The notes below the pieces were generated by a model. The model was not told the origin of the DNA, made no database searches, and saw nothing but the letters and a program-made list of their open reading frames with translations. The translations under genes were made by a program, and so were the position numbers. From the NCBI GenBank assembly GCA_934631005.1, contig CAKTXA010000027.1:1-36467 (forward strand): a stretch of 36,467 nt of DNA, given 5' to 3'. This stretch comes from an uncultured Oscillospiraceae bacterium. GTDB taxonomy: Bacteria > Bacillota > Clostridia > Oscillospirales > Oscillospiraceae. Of this stretch, positions 15,616 to 23,617 are shown piece by piece. Position 1 is the stretch's first letter. Each line of letters begins with the position of its first letter.

Positions 15616-15644
15616 AGTATAGTCCCTCGCTCCCCACTTGTCAA
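15616..15644 (-). promoter_or_regulatory. Consensus promoter of the MarR-synthase-SDR operon
   Basis: On the minus strand TTGACA (15644-15639), a 17-bp spacer and TATACT (15621-15616) form a near-ideal sigma-A promoter. The operator-like palindrome follows immediately downstream. Confidence 0.85.
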
Positions 15645-15674
15645 GAAAAATGTGCCGGAAGCTGAAAAGTGTGG

Positions 15675-15680
15675 TATGAT
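15675..15680 (+). promoter_or_regulatory. Extended -10 for the cysteine hydrolase gene
   Basis: TGgTATGAT, an extended -10, is placed about 30 bp before the hydrolase start. The -35 region is weak. It is divergent to the marR promoter, about 40 bp away. Confidence 0.5.
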
Positions 15681-15711
15681 AGCCGTAGAGAATGCTTTTG
15701 GAGGGATCCCC

Positions 15712-16224
15712 ATGAAGGTTTTGGCCGTTATTGACATGCAGAACGATTTTATCACCGGTGCGCTCGGCACGTATGCCGCGCAGGCGATCGTTCCGGCGGT
15801 GCGCCGCCGCATCGCCGCGGCGCGCGCCGCAGGCGAGCAGATCGTCTTTACGCTCGACACGCACACAAGCCGCTATCCGCAGACGCAGGAGGGCCGCAGG
15901 CTCCCCGTGCCGCACTGCATCCGCGAAACGGACGGCTGGCAGCTGGAGGGGTCACTGGACGCGTCCGGCAGTCAGGTGTTCGAAAAGCCCGGCTTCGGCA
16001 GCCCCGCGCTCATTGACTACCTCGCGTCCCTGCCCGGTCTCACGGAGGTCGAATTCGTCGGGCTGTGCACCGACATCTGCGTCATCACAAACGCCCTTAT
16101 GCTCAAGGGCGCGCTGCCGGAGGTCACCATCCGCGTGCGGGCGGATGCCTGCGCGGGCGTCACGCCGGAGAGCCACGAGACGGCGCTGAATGCGATGAAG
16201 ATGTGCCAGATCGAAATCATATAA
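15712..16224 (+). CDS. Isochorismatase-fold cysteine hydrolase, nicotinamidase-like
   Basis: A 170-residue hydrolase. The catalytic triad is visible: D8 in VIDMQNDF, K92 in FEKPGFG and C123 in CTDICV. A metal site like that of nicotinamidases is suggested by D49/H51 (LDTHTSR) and H68. Nicotinamidases deamidate nicotinamide to nicotinate for NAD recycling; other family members hydrolyse different amides. The ATG at 15712 has GGAGGG just upstream; a much longer frame starting at 15367 overlaps marR antisense and is rejected. It is transcribed divergently from marR and ends in a strong terminator shared with the convergent adenosine deaminase gene. Confidence 0.85.
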   Translation: MKVLAVIDMQNDFITGALGTYAAQAIVPAVRRRIAAARAAGEQIVFTLDTHTSRYPQTQEGRRLPVPHCIRETDGWQLEGSLDASGSQVFEKPGFGSPALIDYLASLPGLTEVEFVGLCTDICVITNALMLKGALPEVTIRVRADACAGVTPESHETALNAMKMCQIEII

Positions 16225-16226
16225 CG

Positions 16227-16265
16227 AAAACGGCTCCCGGCAGCGCTGCTGCCGGGAGCCGTTTT
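16227..16265. terminator. Bidirectional terminator between hydrolase and add
   Basis: A long perfect stem (AAAACGGCTCCCGGCAGC with its complement) between convergent genes, with an A-run on the left and a T-run on the right, so it serves both strands. Confidence 0.92.
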
Positions 16266-16269
16266 GCAT

Positions 16270-17286
16270 TTACAGAGAGAATTTGAGCGTTTCGATCAGC
16301 GCGGCGCGGGCGGTATCGCTCAGGAAGGCCGCTTCGGCGGCGTAGAGGTTCATCTGTACCAGATCGTGCGGCGTGAAGCCCATCTCGTCCACGCAGTGGC
16401 GGTACTCCTCGTCCAGCGTGGTGGCGGCGAGGGTCATGTTGTCGGTGCTGATGGTCACGTGCAGCCCGGCGTCCAGCAGCTTCTTAGCCGGATGCTCAGC
16501 ATAGGACGGCTGGGTCTTGCACTGGATGTTGCTCGTGGGGCAGACCTCCAGCGTCACGCCCGCGGCGATGGCCCGCGGCCAGAGGGATGGGTCGTCGTAG
16601 ATATGGTGCCCGTGGCCGATGCGCTTTGCGCCGAAGTCCAGCGCGTCGCGCACGGTGTCCGGCCCCTGCGAGTCGCCCGCGTGGCACGTAAACGGCACGT
16701 CCAGTTCGCGCGCGAGGTCGAACACGGGGTGAAAATTCCACAGCGGCACGATGCCCTCCGCGCCCGCAAGGTCCAGCCCCGCGACGCCGCTTCCGAGATA
16801 GTCCTTCACGAGCCGCACCGTTTCGAGGTTCTCCGCCATATTGACCGTCTCCGGCCCCACGGACATCGCGCACAGCAGAATGCCGCAGCCATAGCCCGGA
16901 TGGCGCGTCAGCGCCTGCCGCCGCCCTTCCAGCACCGCCTCCACGGCGTCCCGCTGGGTCAGGCCCGCGCGGGTGTGCAGCTGCGGCGCAAAGCGCACCT
17001 CGTCGTAAATGTGCCCCTGCGCCGCCAGCACGTCCAGCACCGCGGCCGTGATGCGGGTCAGGCTCGCGGCGTCCTGCATAATTTGCAGCGGCAGTTCAAA
17101 GCGCTCGAGATACGTGTTCACATCGCGGCAGTCCGCCGTTTTGCGCAGCCATGCGTAAAATGCCTCCAATGTATCCGTCGGCAGGGCCACGCCCTGCTCC
17201 CGCGCCATGTCCCACATCAGCTCCGGCGGCACCGCGCCGTCCAGATGCAGGTGCAGCTCGATCTTCGGGAAATTCGGTCTGTTCAT
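16270..17286 (-). CDS. add: Adenosine deaminase family protein
   Basis: A 338-residue TIM-barrel metallo-deaminase turning adenosine into inosine. Metal ligands are H12/H14 (IELHLHLDG), H202 and D282, and RIGHGH (222-227) supplies the active-site histidine. Two key positions deviate from the textbook sequence: the proton-shuttling glutamate of HAGE is aspartate (HAGD, D205), and the STDD pair is STDN (D282, N283). STDN/NTDN occurs in clostridial members; HAGD is less usual, so activity on another aminopurine should be considered. It is monocistronic, convergent with the hydrolase gene and divergent from the nucleoside importer operon, fitting a salvage role. Confidence 0.88.
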   Translation of the reverse strand: MNRPNFPKIELHLHLDGAVPPELMWDMAREQGVALPTDTLEAFYAWLRKTADCRDVNTYLERFELPLQIMQDAASLTRITAAVLDVLAAQGHIYDEVRFAPQLHTRAGLTQRDAVEAVLEGRRQALTRHPGYGCGILLCAMSVGPETVNMAENLETVRLVKDYLGSGVAGLDLAGAEGIVPLWNFHPVFDLARELDVPFTCHAGDSQGPDTVRDALDFGAKRIGHGHHIYDDPSLWPRAIAAGVTLEVCPTSNIQCKTQPSYAEHPAKKLLDAGLHVTISTDNMTLAATTLDEEYRHCVDEMGFTPHDLVQMNLYAAEAAFLSDTARAALIETLKFSL

Positions 17287-17412
17287 CCCGCACGCTCCTT
17301 TTCTGCTTTTTTGTCGGTATTTGTATTATAGTGTCCGCGGCGGAAAAACGTCAAGCCCCGGCAGGTCATCGAACGGATTTTTTGAGCCCGCCAAAAAATT
17401 TGTGCAATTGTG

Positions 17413-17441
17413 TTGACAAAAATGCGTGCAAAGCGTAAAAT
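17413..17441 (+). promoter_or_regulatory. Promoter of the nucleoside importer operon
   Basis: TTGACA (17413-17418), a 17-bp spacer and TAAAAT (17436-17441), about 55 bp before the BMP lipoprotein start. No purine riboswitch fold was recognised in the short leader. Confidence 0.82.
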
Positions 17442-17497
17442 CAGACTGTGCCATTTGGCATAAAAATCTGTGAGAAATCACAAATGGAGGAACAAAA

Positions 17498-18706
17498 ATG
17501 AAAAAGATCATTGCTCTCCTTCTTGCAGTCGTAATGGTCCTGGGTCTGGTCGCGTGCGCGTCCTCTTCCAAGGATACTGCAAAAGAAGACACCGCGGCTC
17601 CGGCTACCGACGCTCCCGCGGCTGAAGAGACCCCCGCGACCGACGACGCTGCGGCTGCTGACGAAGCTCCCGAAGCTCCCGCCGCGAAGGTCTACAACGT
17701 TGCCTACCTCGTCAACGGCAACCTGGGCGACAAGTCCTTCTTCGACTCCGCCGAGGCCGGCCTGGAGACGCTGAGAGACGACGGCCGCATCACCCTGCGC
17801 ACCATCGAGATGGGCGGCACGGAGGAAGATCAGGCTGCCTGGCAGTCCAACCTGGACGAGGTCGCCGCTTCCGAAGAGTATGACATCATCATCTGCGGTA
17901 CTTATCAGATGCCCGACTACCTGCAGGCAGTCGCCACCAAGTACCCGGATCAGAAGTTCATCATTTTCGACGACAACACCCATGTCGGCGAGAACAGCAA
18001 CGTTCTGAACATCACCTACAAGCAGAATGACCTCGGCTTCATCGTCGGCGTGTTCGCTGCCAACATGACTGTTGACACCAGCATCGCCAACATGAACTCC
18101 GACGCCGTCCTCGGCTTCGTCGGCGGCATCGATTCCCCGGTCATCAACGACTTCCTGCTCGGCTACATCGAGGGCGCGCAGTATGTCAACCCCGACATCA
18201 AGATCGACACCCGTTACACCGGCAACTATATCGACACTGCCATCGCCAAGGAATATGCGCTGTCCATGATCAACGACAACAAGTGCGACATCATCTGGGG
18301 CGTGGCCGGCAACTCCGGCAACGGCGCAGCGGAGGCTGCTCTGGAAACCGGCAAGGCATGGTTCATCGGCGTTGACTCCGACCAGGAGCTGACCTTCTCC
18401 CCGGATCTGGCTGCTCTGACGCTGACCTCGGGTCTGAAGAACATCGGCAACTCCCTCATCTGGGTCTTTGACCAGCTTGATGCGGGCAAGGAATACTGGG
18501 GCACTGAGATCTCCCTCGGCGTTGCAGAGGGCGGCGTCGGTGTTGTGACCGACAAGAACTACGACACCTACGCTTCCGCGGATGTCAAGGCTGCTGTTGA
18601 CGCTGCGATCACCGGCATTCTCGACGGCTCCATCGTTGTTGACTCCGCTCTGACCGAGGCTGGCGCTGCGAAGGTCGCCGAGCTGAGAGAGGCTGTCCGT
18701 CCGTAA
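17498..18706 (+). CDS. BMP-family nucleoside-binding lipoprotein
   Basis: A 402-residue substrate-binding lipoprotein of the Bmp/PnrA family, which captures purine and other nucleosides for an ABC importer. The signal peptide starts MKKIIALLLAVV and has the lipidated cysteine at residue 20, nearly identical to that of the maltodextrin binding protein. A linker of about 40 residues rich in A, P, E, D and T follows. The mature fold begins KVYNVAYLVNG, with NLGDKSFFDSA and later FIGVDSDQE and TLTSGLKNIG. GGAGG lies 7-8 nt before the ATG. It is the first gene of the operon with the ATPase and two permeases, matching the NupABC/YufNOPQ arrangement. Confidence 0.93.
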   Translation: MKKIIALLLAVVMVLGLVACASSSKDTAKEDTAAPATDAPAAEETPATDDAAAADEAPEAPAAKVYNVAYLVNGNLGDKSFFDSAEAGLETLRDDGRITLRTIEMGGTEEDQAAWQSNLDEVAASEEYDIIICGTYQMPDYLQAVATKYPDQKFIIFDDNTHVGENSNVLNITYKQNDLGFIVGVFAANMTVDTSIANMNSDAVLGFVGGIDSPVINDFLLGYIEGAQYVNPDIKIDTRYTGNYIDTAIAKEYALSMINDNKCDIIWGVAGNSGNGAAEAALETGKAWFIGVDSDQELTFSPDLAALTLTSGLKNIGNSLIWVFDQLDAGKEYWGTEISLGVAEGGVGVVTDKNYDTYASADVKAAVDAAITGILDGSIVVDSALTEAGAAKVAELREAVRP

Positions 18707-18747
18707 GTGAAAACCAAAGCGAAGAGTATATTCTGAGCTTAACCAAC

Positions 18748-18770
18748 GAGGGGGCTCTTGCAGCCCCCTC
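18748..18770 (+). terminator. Attenuating hairpin after the BMP lipoprotein gene
   Basis: A 9-bp stem (GAGGGGGCT with AGCCCCCTC) followed only by TTTG. This weak terminator, within the 191-bp gap before the ATPase gene, probably lowers downstream expression relative to the binding protein. Confidence 0.65.
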
Positions 18771-18897
18771 TTTGCATTATTTTCCGCGTAATATTACAGG
18801 TTGTCCTGCCTGCGGAGCGCACAGGCGCTGCGTGCCCCGCAGACAGAATTGATGCTGTTTTAGAACGAGAGAAACTGAATCACAGGAGGTTTGGAAA

Positions 18898-20478
18898 ATG
18901 CCAAACGAACAAACGGCGCATCCGGGCGAAGAATATGTCGTCCAGATGAAGGGGATCACCAAGGTGTATCCCAACGGCGTCGCTGCCAACCAGAATGTGG
19001 ATCTGTTCGTCCGCAAGGGCGAGATCCACGCGCTGATGGGCGAAAACGGCGCCGGCAAATCCACACTGATGAAGATGCTGTTCGGTCTGGAGCAGCCCAC
19101 CAGCGGCGAGATCGTCATTAACGGCGAGCCGCTGAACCTGTCGTCCCCGTCCGTCGCCATCGCGCACGGCATCGGCATGGTGCACCAGCATTTCATGCTC
19201 GTGCCCAGCCTGACGGTCGCGGAAAACATGGTGCTCGGCATGGTGCCGAAGAAGGCCATGTTCATCGACCAGGCAAAGGCAATCGAGATCACCCGCGAAT
19301 ACGCCGAACGCTTCAACCTCCATGTTGAGCCGGAGGCAAAGGTCGCGGACATCCCCGTCGGCATGAAGCAGAAGGTCGAGATCCTCAAGGCGCTCGTGCG
19401 CGGCGCGAAGATCCTCATCCTCGATGAGCCGACCGCCGTTCTGACCACGCAGGAAACGCGTGAGCTGTTCAAAGAGCTCATCCACCTCAAGGAGCAGGGC
19501 TACACCATCATCTTCATCTCCCACAAGCTCAACGAGATCATGGAGATCACCGACCGCCTGACCATTCTGCGCGGCGGCCGCAGCATGGGCGTTTACAACA
19601 CGAAGGACGTCACGAAGGAAGAGATCTCCCGCCTGATGGTCGGGCGCGACGTTGTGCTGAGCGTCCAGAAGGACAAGGCGCAGCCCACCGAGACGGTGCT
19701 GCGTGTGCGCGATCTGGAATACGTCAACGAGTGGGGCAAGAAAATGCTCGACAAGGTCTCGTTCGACGTGCGCCGCGGCGAGATCCTCGGCATCGCAGGC
19801 GTGGAGGGCAACGGCCAGAAGGAGCTGGTCGATATGCTCTTCCACTTTAACGAGCCCGACGCGGGTGAGATGAGCGTATGCGGCCGGTCCATCAACGGCT
19901 GCTCGCAGCGCGAGCTGCGCGAGATGGGCGTCTCCCTCGTCCCCGAGGACCGGATGCTCTTCGGCATCGCGGCGACCGCCTCGATCGAGGAGAACATCAT
20001 CTCCGACCGCTCCGGCGACAAGCGGCTGAATAACGGCCCGCTTTTCAACATGAAGGCCATCCACGCCGAGTCTGAGCAGCTCGTCAAGGAGTTCACCGTC
20101 CTGTGTAAGTCCCCGCAGCAGCAGGTCGGCATGCTCTCCGGCGGCAACATTCAGAAGGTCGTCGTGGCCCGTGAATTCTCCAGTGAGCCAGTGCTCATCC
20201 TCGCCGACCAGCCCACGCGCGGCATCGACGTGGGCGCTACGGAGTTCATCCGCAAAAAGCTGGTGGACCTGTCCCGCTCCGGCATCGCCGTGCTGCTCGT
20301 CTCCGCCGACCTCAACGAGGTCATGGAGCTTTCCGACAGCCTGATCGTCATGCATAACGGCCGCATCGCCGCCTACTTTGAAGATACTTCCGATCTGTCC
20401 GACGAATTCATGGGCGAGTATATGCTCGGCCTGAGGCAGCAGGACGAGGCGGAAATCAGGAGGGTCTGCCATGACTAA
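18898..20478 (+). CDS. Nucleoside ABC importer ATPase (two-domain)
   Basis: A 526-residue fused ATPase with two nucleotide-binding domains, as in RbsA and the NupB/YufO group. Domain 1 has Walker A GENGAGKST (48-56), the family's altered signature VGMKQKVEI and Walker B ILILDEPTAVL. Domain 2 has the degenerate P-loop GVEGNGQKEL, the signature LSGGNIQK and LILADQPTRGIDVG, which is normal for this family. The ATG at 18898 follows CACAGGAGG. Its stop overlaps the start of the first permease by 8 bp, so the two are translated together. It energises nucleoside uptake. Confidence 0.95.
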   Translation: MPNEQTAHPGEEYVVQMKGITKVYPNGVAANQNVDLFVRKGEIHALMGENGAGKSTLMKMLFGLEQPTSGEIVINGEPLNLSSPSVAIAHGIGMVHQHFMLVPSLTVAENMVLGMVPKKAMFIDQAKAIEITREYAERFNLHVEPEAKVADIPVGMKQKVEILKALVRGAKILILDEPTAVLTTQETRELFKELIHLKEQGYTIIFISHKLNEIMEITDRLTILRGGRSMGVYNTKDVTKEEISRLMVGRDVVLSVQKDKAQPTETVLRVRDLEYVNEWGKKMLDKVSFDVRRGEILGIAGVEGNGQKELVDMLFHFNEPDAGEMSVCGRSINGCSQRELREMGVSLVPEDRMLFGIAATASIEENIISDRSGDKRLNNGPLFNMKAIHAESEQLVKEFTVLCKSPQQQVGMLSGGNIQKVVVAREFSSEPVLILADQPTRGIDVGATEFIRKKLVDLSRSGIAVLLVSADLNEVMELSDSLIVMHNGRIAAYFEDTSDLSDEFMGEYMLGLRQQDEAEIRRVCHD

Positions 20479-21634
20479 AAAACGTCAATTTGCCTTCTCG
20501 CTCGTCCGCGGCGCGCTGGCGATCTTCATCGCGCTGCTGGTGGCGGCGGTGCTGATCTTCATCAGCGCCGACGGAGAAACGCTCGCAGATAAATTCGCGC
20601 TCACCGGCAACGCGCTCAAGCAGCTGCTGATCGGGCCGCTGTTCAAAACGAACTCCGCCGGTGAGGTCGGCGCGTTCCAGCTCAAGCGTCTGACCGACGT
20701 GCTGGCGTCCATGATCCCCACCATCTTCACGGCGCTGTCCGTGTGCGTGATGTTCTCGGCGAACCAGTTTAACCTCGGCGCCGAGGGCGGCTGCATGCTG
20801 GGCGGCTTTGCCGGCGGCATGATCGCCGTGTACGTGCCGATGGCGGCGGGGCTGCACCCCATCGTCTGCATCCTCTGCGGCGGCCTCGCCTGCGCGCTGA
20901 TCATGCTCATCCCGGCTGTGCTCAAGGCCCGGCTGGACGTGAGCGAAATGGTCTGCTCGCTGATGCTCAACTACATCATCATGTACGTCATCAAGTTTTT
21001 GATGAATACGTTCATCGCCGACAAGTCCAAGGGGCAGGTGCAGTCCAGCGCCTTCTTTGAGTCGGCCAAGCTCCCGCAGCTCATCGACAATGGCTCAATG
21101 CTCTCCGTCGGCTTCCTCGTGGCGATCGTCATGGTCGTGCTGATGGCCCTGTTTATGTACCGCACCCGCTGGGGCTACTGCATCCGCATGATCGGCATCA
21201 ACCAGGCCTTCTCCATGTACTCCGGCATGGACGTCGCCGGCATCGTCGTCCTCAGTCAGGTCATCGGCGGCTTCCTCGCCGGCATGGGCGGCTCGATCGA
21301 GGTGCTCGGCCGCTTCTCTTACTACAACTGGACGTCGCTCCCCGGCTACGGCTGGACGGGCGTGACCATCGCGATCCTCGCGGGCAACAACCCGCTGTAT
21401 GTGCCGCTGGCTTCGTTCTTCATGGCGTATCTCACCAAGGGCTGCGCTTTGATGTCCACCTATGCCGAGGTCCCGGCGCAGCTCATCGACATCGTGCAGG
21501 GCGTTATCTTCCTGTTCTTCGCCGCCGAGCAATTCCTGTCCAAGTACCGTCAGAGGCTCGTTGTGCGCACCGCGCAGGAGGAGCTCGCCAGAAAGGCCGA
21601 GGCCAGCCAGGAAGGAGGCGCTGTCAATGCTTAA
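20471..21634 (+). CDS. Nucleoside ABC importer permease 1
   Basis: A 387-residue BPD_transp_2-type permease (NupP/YufP-like). After an N-terminal anchor helix it has many hydrophobic helices, with the NQFNLGAEGGCMLGG and GINQAFSMYSGMDVAG segments typical of the family and a charged C-terminal tail. Its start lies inside the ATPase stop and its end overlaps the next permease start by 8 bp (ATGCTTAA). It forms a heterodimeric channel with permease 2. Confidence 0.94.
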   Translation: MTKKRQFAFSLVRGALAIFIALLVAAVLIFISADGETLADKFALTGNALKQLLIGPLFKTNSAGEVGAFQLKRLTDVLASMIPTIFTALSVCVMFSANQFNLGAEGGCMLGGFAGGMIAVYVPMAAGLHPIVCILCGGLACALIMLIPAVLKARLDVSEMVCSLMLNYIIMYVIKFLMNTFIADKSKGQVQSSAFFESAKLPQLIDNGSMLSVGFLVAIVMVVLMALFMYRTRWGYCIRMIGINQAFSMYSGMDVAGIVVLSQVIGGFLAGMGGSIEVLGRFSYYNWTSLPGYGWTGVTIAILAGNNPLYVPLASFFMAYLTKGCALMSTYAEVPAQLIDIVQGVIFLFFAAEQFLSKYRQRLVVRTAQEELARKAEASQEGGAVNA

Positions 21635-22607
21635 TTTTCTGAAAATGCTTGCAACGCCGGAGTTCTTTTTCTCCATCATCCGCATCTCTGCGCCGATCCT
21701 GTTTGCAACGCTCGGCGCGATCGTGGTCGGCAAGGCCGGCTTCTGCAACCTGGGTCTGGAGGGCCTGATGATGTTCTCCGCCCTCGCCGGCTCGCTCGTC
21801 AGCTACTACGCCAGCAGCTGGCTGTGGGGTCTGCTCGCGGCGCTCGCCGTGGGCACGGGGCTGGCGCTGCTCATGGGCTTCTTCGCCTTTAAGCTCCGCA
21901 CCAACATCACCATGGTCGGCATCGCCGTCAATATGATGGGCTCGGGCGGCACGCTCTTCCTCTGCAAGGTCATCACGAACCTCACCGAGGGCAAAGCGAT
22001 GGCCTCCTCCACGGGCCTGATCACCAAGGCGCTGTGCATCCCCGACATCCAGATCCCCCTGCTGAACAAGATCCCGTTCCTCGGGCAGGTCATCTCGGGC
22101 CACAGCCTGCTCACGTATCTGGCGTTCATCCTGTGCTATATCACGTTCGTCATCCTGTATAAGACGAGCCTTGGTCTCAACATCCGCGCGGTCGGCGAGA
22201 ACCCCAACGCGGCGTCCTCCGTCGGCGTGTCGGTGCTGAAGATCAAGTACATCGCCATCGCCTACTCGGGCCTGATGGCGGGCTTCGGCGGCGCGTTCAT
22301 GTCGATGTCCTACGCGCAGGGCTGGAGCCTGGACATGGTCGCGGGCCGCGGCTTCATCGCGCTGGCGGCGCAGGCCATGGGCAGCGGCGAATGCCTGGGC
22401 GGCATGCTCTCGTCGCTCATCTTCGGCTTCGCGCAGGCGCTCGGTATCAAGTTCTCGGCCATCGGCCTGGACTCGAACCTCGCCTCGCCGATCCCCTACG
22501 CCGTGACCATCATCGGTCTGCTCATCTTCGCGCTGGCACAGCGCAAGGGCGGCAAGCGGCGCAATACCGCCAGCCTCAAAAAGGCCGCGGCAAAGGCAGC
22601 AAAATAA
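21627..22607 (+). CDS. Nucleoside ABC importer permease 2
   Basis: A 326-residue YufQ-like permease, shorter than its partner, with FATLGAIVVGKAGFCNLGLEG near the N terminus and RAVGENPNAASSVGVSV in the conserved cytoplasmic loop. The ATG at 21627 has GGAAGGAGG upstream; a longer frame to 21462 is the shadow of permease 1. It is the last importer gene. The hairpin at 22620-22647 separates it from the nucleoside hydrolases, which may still be reached by read-through. Confidence 0.94.
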   Translation: MLNFLKMLATPEFFFSIIRISAPILFATLGAIVVGKAGFCNLGLEGLMMFSALAGSLVSYYASSWLWGLLAALAVGTGLALLMGFFAFKLRTNITMVGIAVNMMGSGGTLFLCKVITNLTEGKAMASSTGLITKALCIPDIQIPLLNKIPFLGQVISGHSLLTYLAFILCYITFVILYKTSLGLNIRAVGENPNAASSVGVSVLKIKYIAIAYSGLMAGFGGAFMSMSYAQGWSLDMVAGRGFIALAAQAMGSGECLGGMLSSLIFGFAQALGIKFSAIGLDSNLASPIPYAVTIIGLLIFALAQRKGGKRRNTASLKKAAAKAAK

Positions 22608-22619
22608 ATCGTAACGTTT

Positions 22620-22647
22620 CAGGCTGCCTGCTTTTGCAGGCAGCCTG
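22620..22647 (+). terminator. Hairpin between importer and nucleoside hydrolase genes
   Basis: A 12-bp perfect stem with a TTTT loop, followed by AGCTTTTA. The tail is short, so termination may be partial and allow expression of the two hydrolase genes downstream. Confidence 0.75.
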
Positions 22648-22666
22648 AGCTTTTATGGAGGTACCC

Positions 22667-23617
22667 ATGAACGAACAAACCCGGATCCCCGTGATCCTTG
22701 ACGGCGACCCCGGCCATGACGACGCCATCGCCTGGACGCTGGCCAGGGCCTCCGGCCGCATGGACATTCTGGCCGTGACGTCCGTCGCCGGAAACCAGAC
22801 CATTCAGAAAACGACGTATAATGCGCAGCGCATCTGCACCCTGCTCGGCATCGACGCGCCGATCGCGCAGGGCCGCCCGCGCCCGCTCATCGAGCCGCCC
22901 ATGAATGCCCCGTCGGTGCACGGCGAGTCGGGGCTGGACGGCCCTCCCCTGCCGGAGCCCGCGATGGGCCTGTCGGAGCTGTCGGCCGTCGAGCTGATGG
23001 CCAAAACGCTGCGCGAGAGTCTGGAGCCCGTGACCATCATCTCCACCGGCCCGCTCACGAACACCGCGGCGCTTTTGCTGGCGCACCCGGAGCTGAAGGA
23101 GAAGATCGCCCGCATCTCGCTGATGGGCGGCGGCATCGCCTACGGCAACTGGACGCCCGCGGCGGAGTTCAACATCCTCGTCGACCCCGAGGCCGCGAAG
23201 ATCGTGTTCCGCGCCGGTGTGCCGATCCTGATGGCGGGGCTGGACGTGACGGAAAAGGCGCTCATCCTGCCCGAGGACTTCCAGCGCATCGCCGCCATCG
23301 GCAACCACGTGGCGGACATCGTGGCGCAGTGGCTGGAATTCTTCTACATCTTCCACAAAAACCTCGGCTATGACGGCGCGCCGATGCACGACCCGTGCGC
23401 GGTCATGGCGCTGCTGCACCCGGAGGTCTTTACGATGAAGCCGCTGTATGTGCAGGTCGAGACCGCGGGCAAATACTGCCGCGGCGCCACCGTCGGCGAC
23501 CTGCTGGGCGTCACCGGCCACGCGCCGAACGCCACCTGCATCCTGAACGTCGACCGCAAGAAGTTCGCAGACCTCTTGGTGGACGCCATGCGCTTTTATG
23601 GGGAGGGTCAGAAATGA
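22667..23617 (+). CDS. Nucleoside hydrolase 1 (group I IUNH-like)
   Basis: A 316-residue ribonucleoside hydrolase that splits a nucleoside into base and ribose. The calcium-binding motif is VILDGDPGHDDA (D12, D14, D18, D19). The catalytic histidine regions are VHGESGLDG and MHDPCAVMAL, and AEFNILVDPEAA fits the family. NQTIQKTTYNAQRI resembles the pyrimidine/mixed-specificity group. The ATG at 22667 has GGAGG 5-6 nt upstream; an earlier in-frame ATG overlaps that site. It follows the nucleoside importer and its stop overlaps the second hydrolase start (ATGA), so both act on imported nucleosides. Confidence 0.94.
   Translation: MNEQTRIPVILDGDPGHDDAIAWTLARASGRMDILAVTSVAGNQTIQKTTYNAQRICTLLGIDAPIAQGRPRPLIEPPMNAPSVHGESGLDGPPLPEPAMGLSELSAVELMAKTLRESLEPVTIISTGPLTNTAALLLAHPELKEKIARISLMGGGIAYGNWTPAAEFNILVDPEAAKIVFRAGVPILMAGLDVTEKALILPEDFQRIAAIGNHVADIVAQWLEFFYIFHKNLGYDGAPMHDPCAVMALLHPEVFTMKPLYVQVETAGKYCRGATVGDLLGVTGHAPNATCILNVDRKKFADLLVDAMRFYGEGQK

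Noticed and set aside
17287..17497. Possible purine riboswitch before the nucleoside importer operon
   Set aside because: The leader from the predicted start is only about 50 nt and no purine aptamer junction sequence was recognised.
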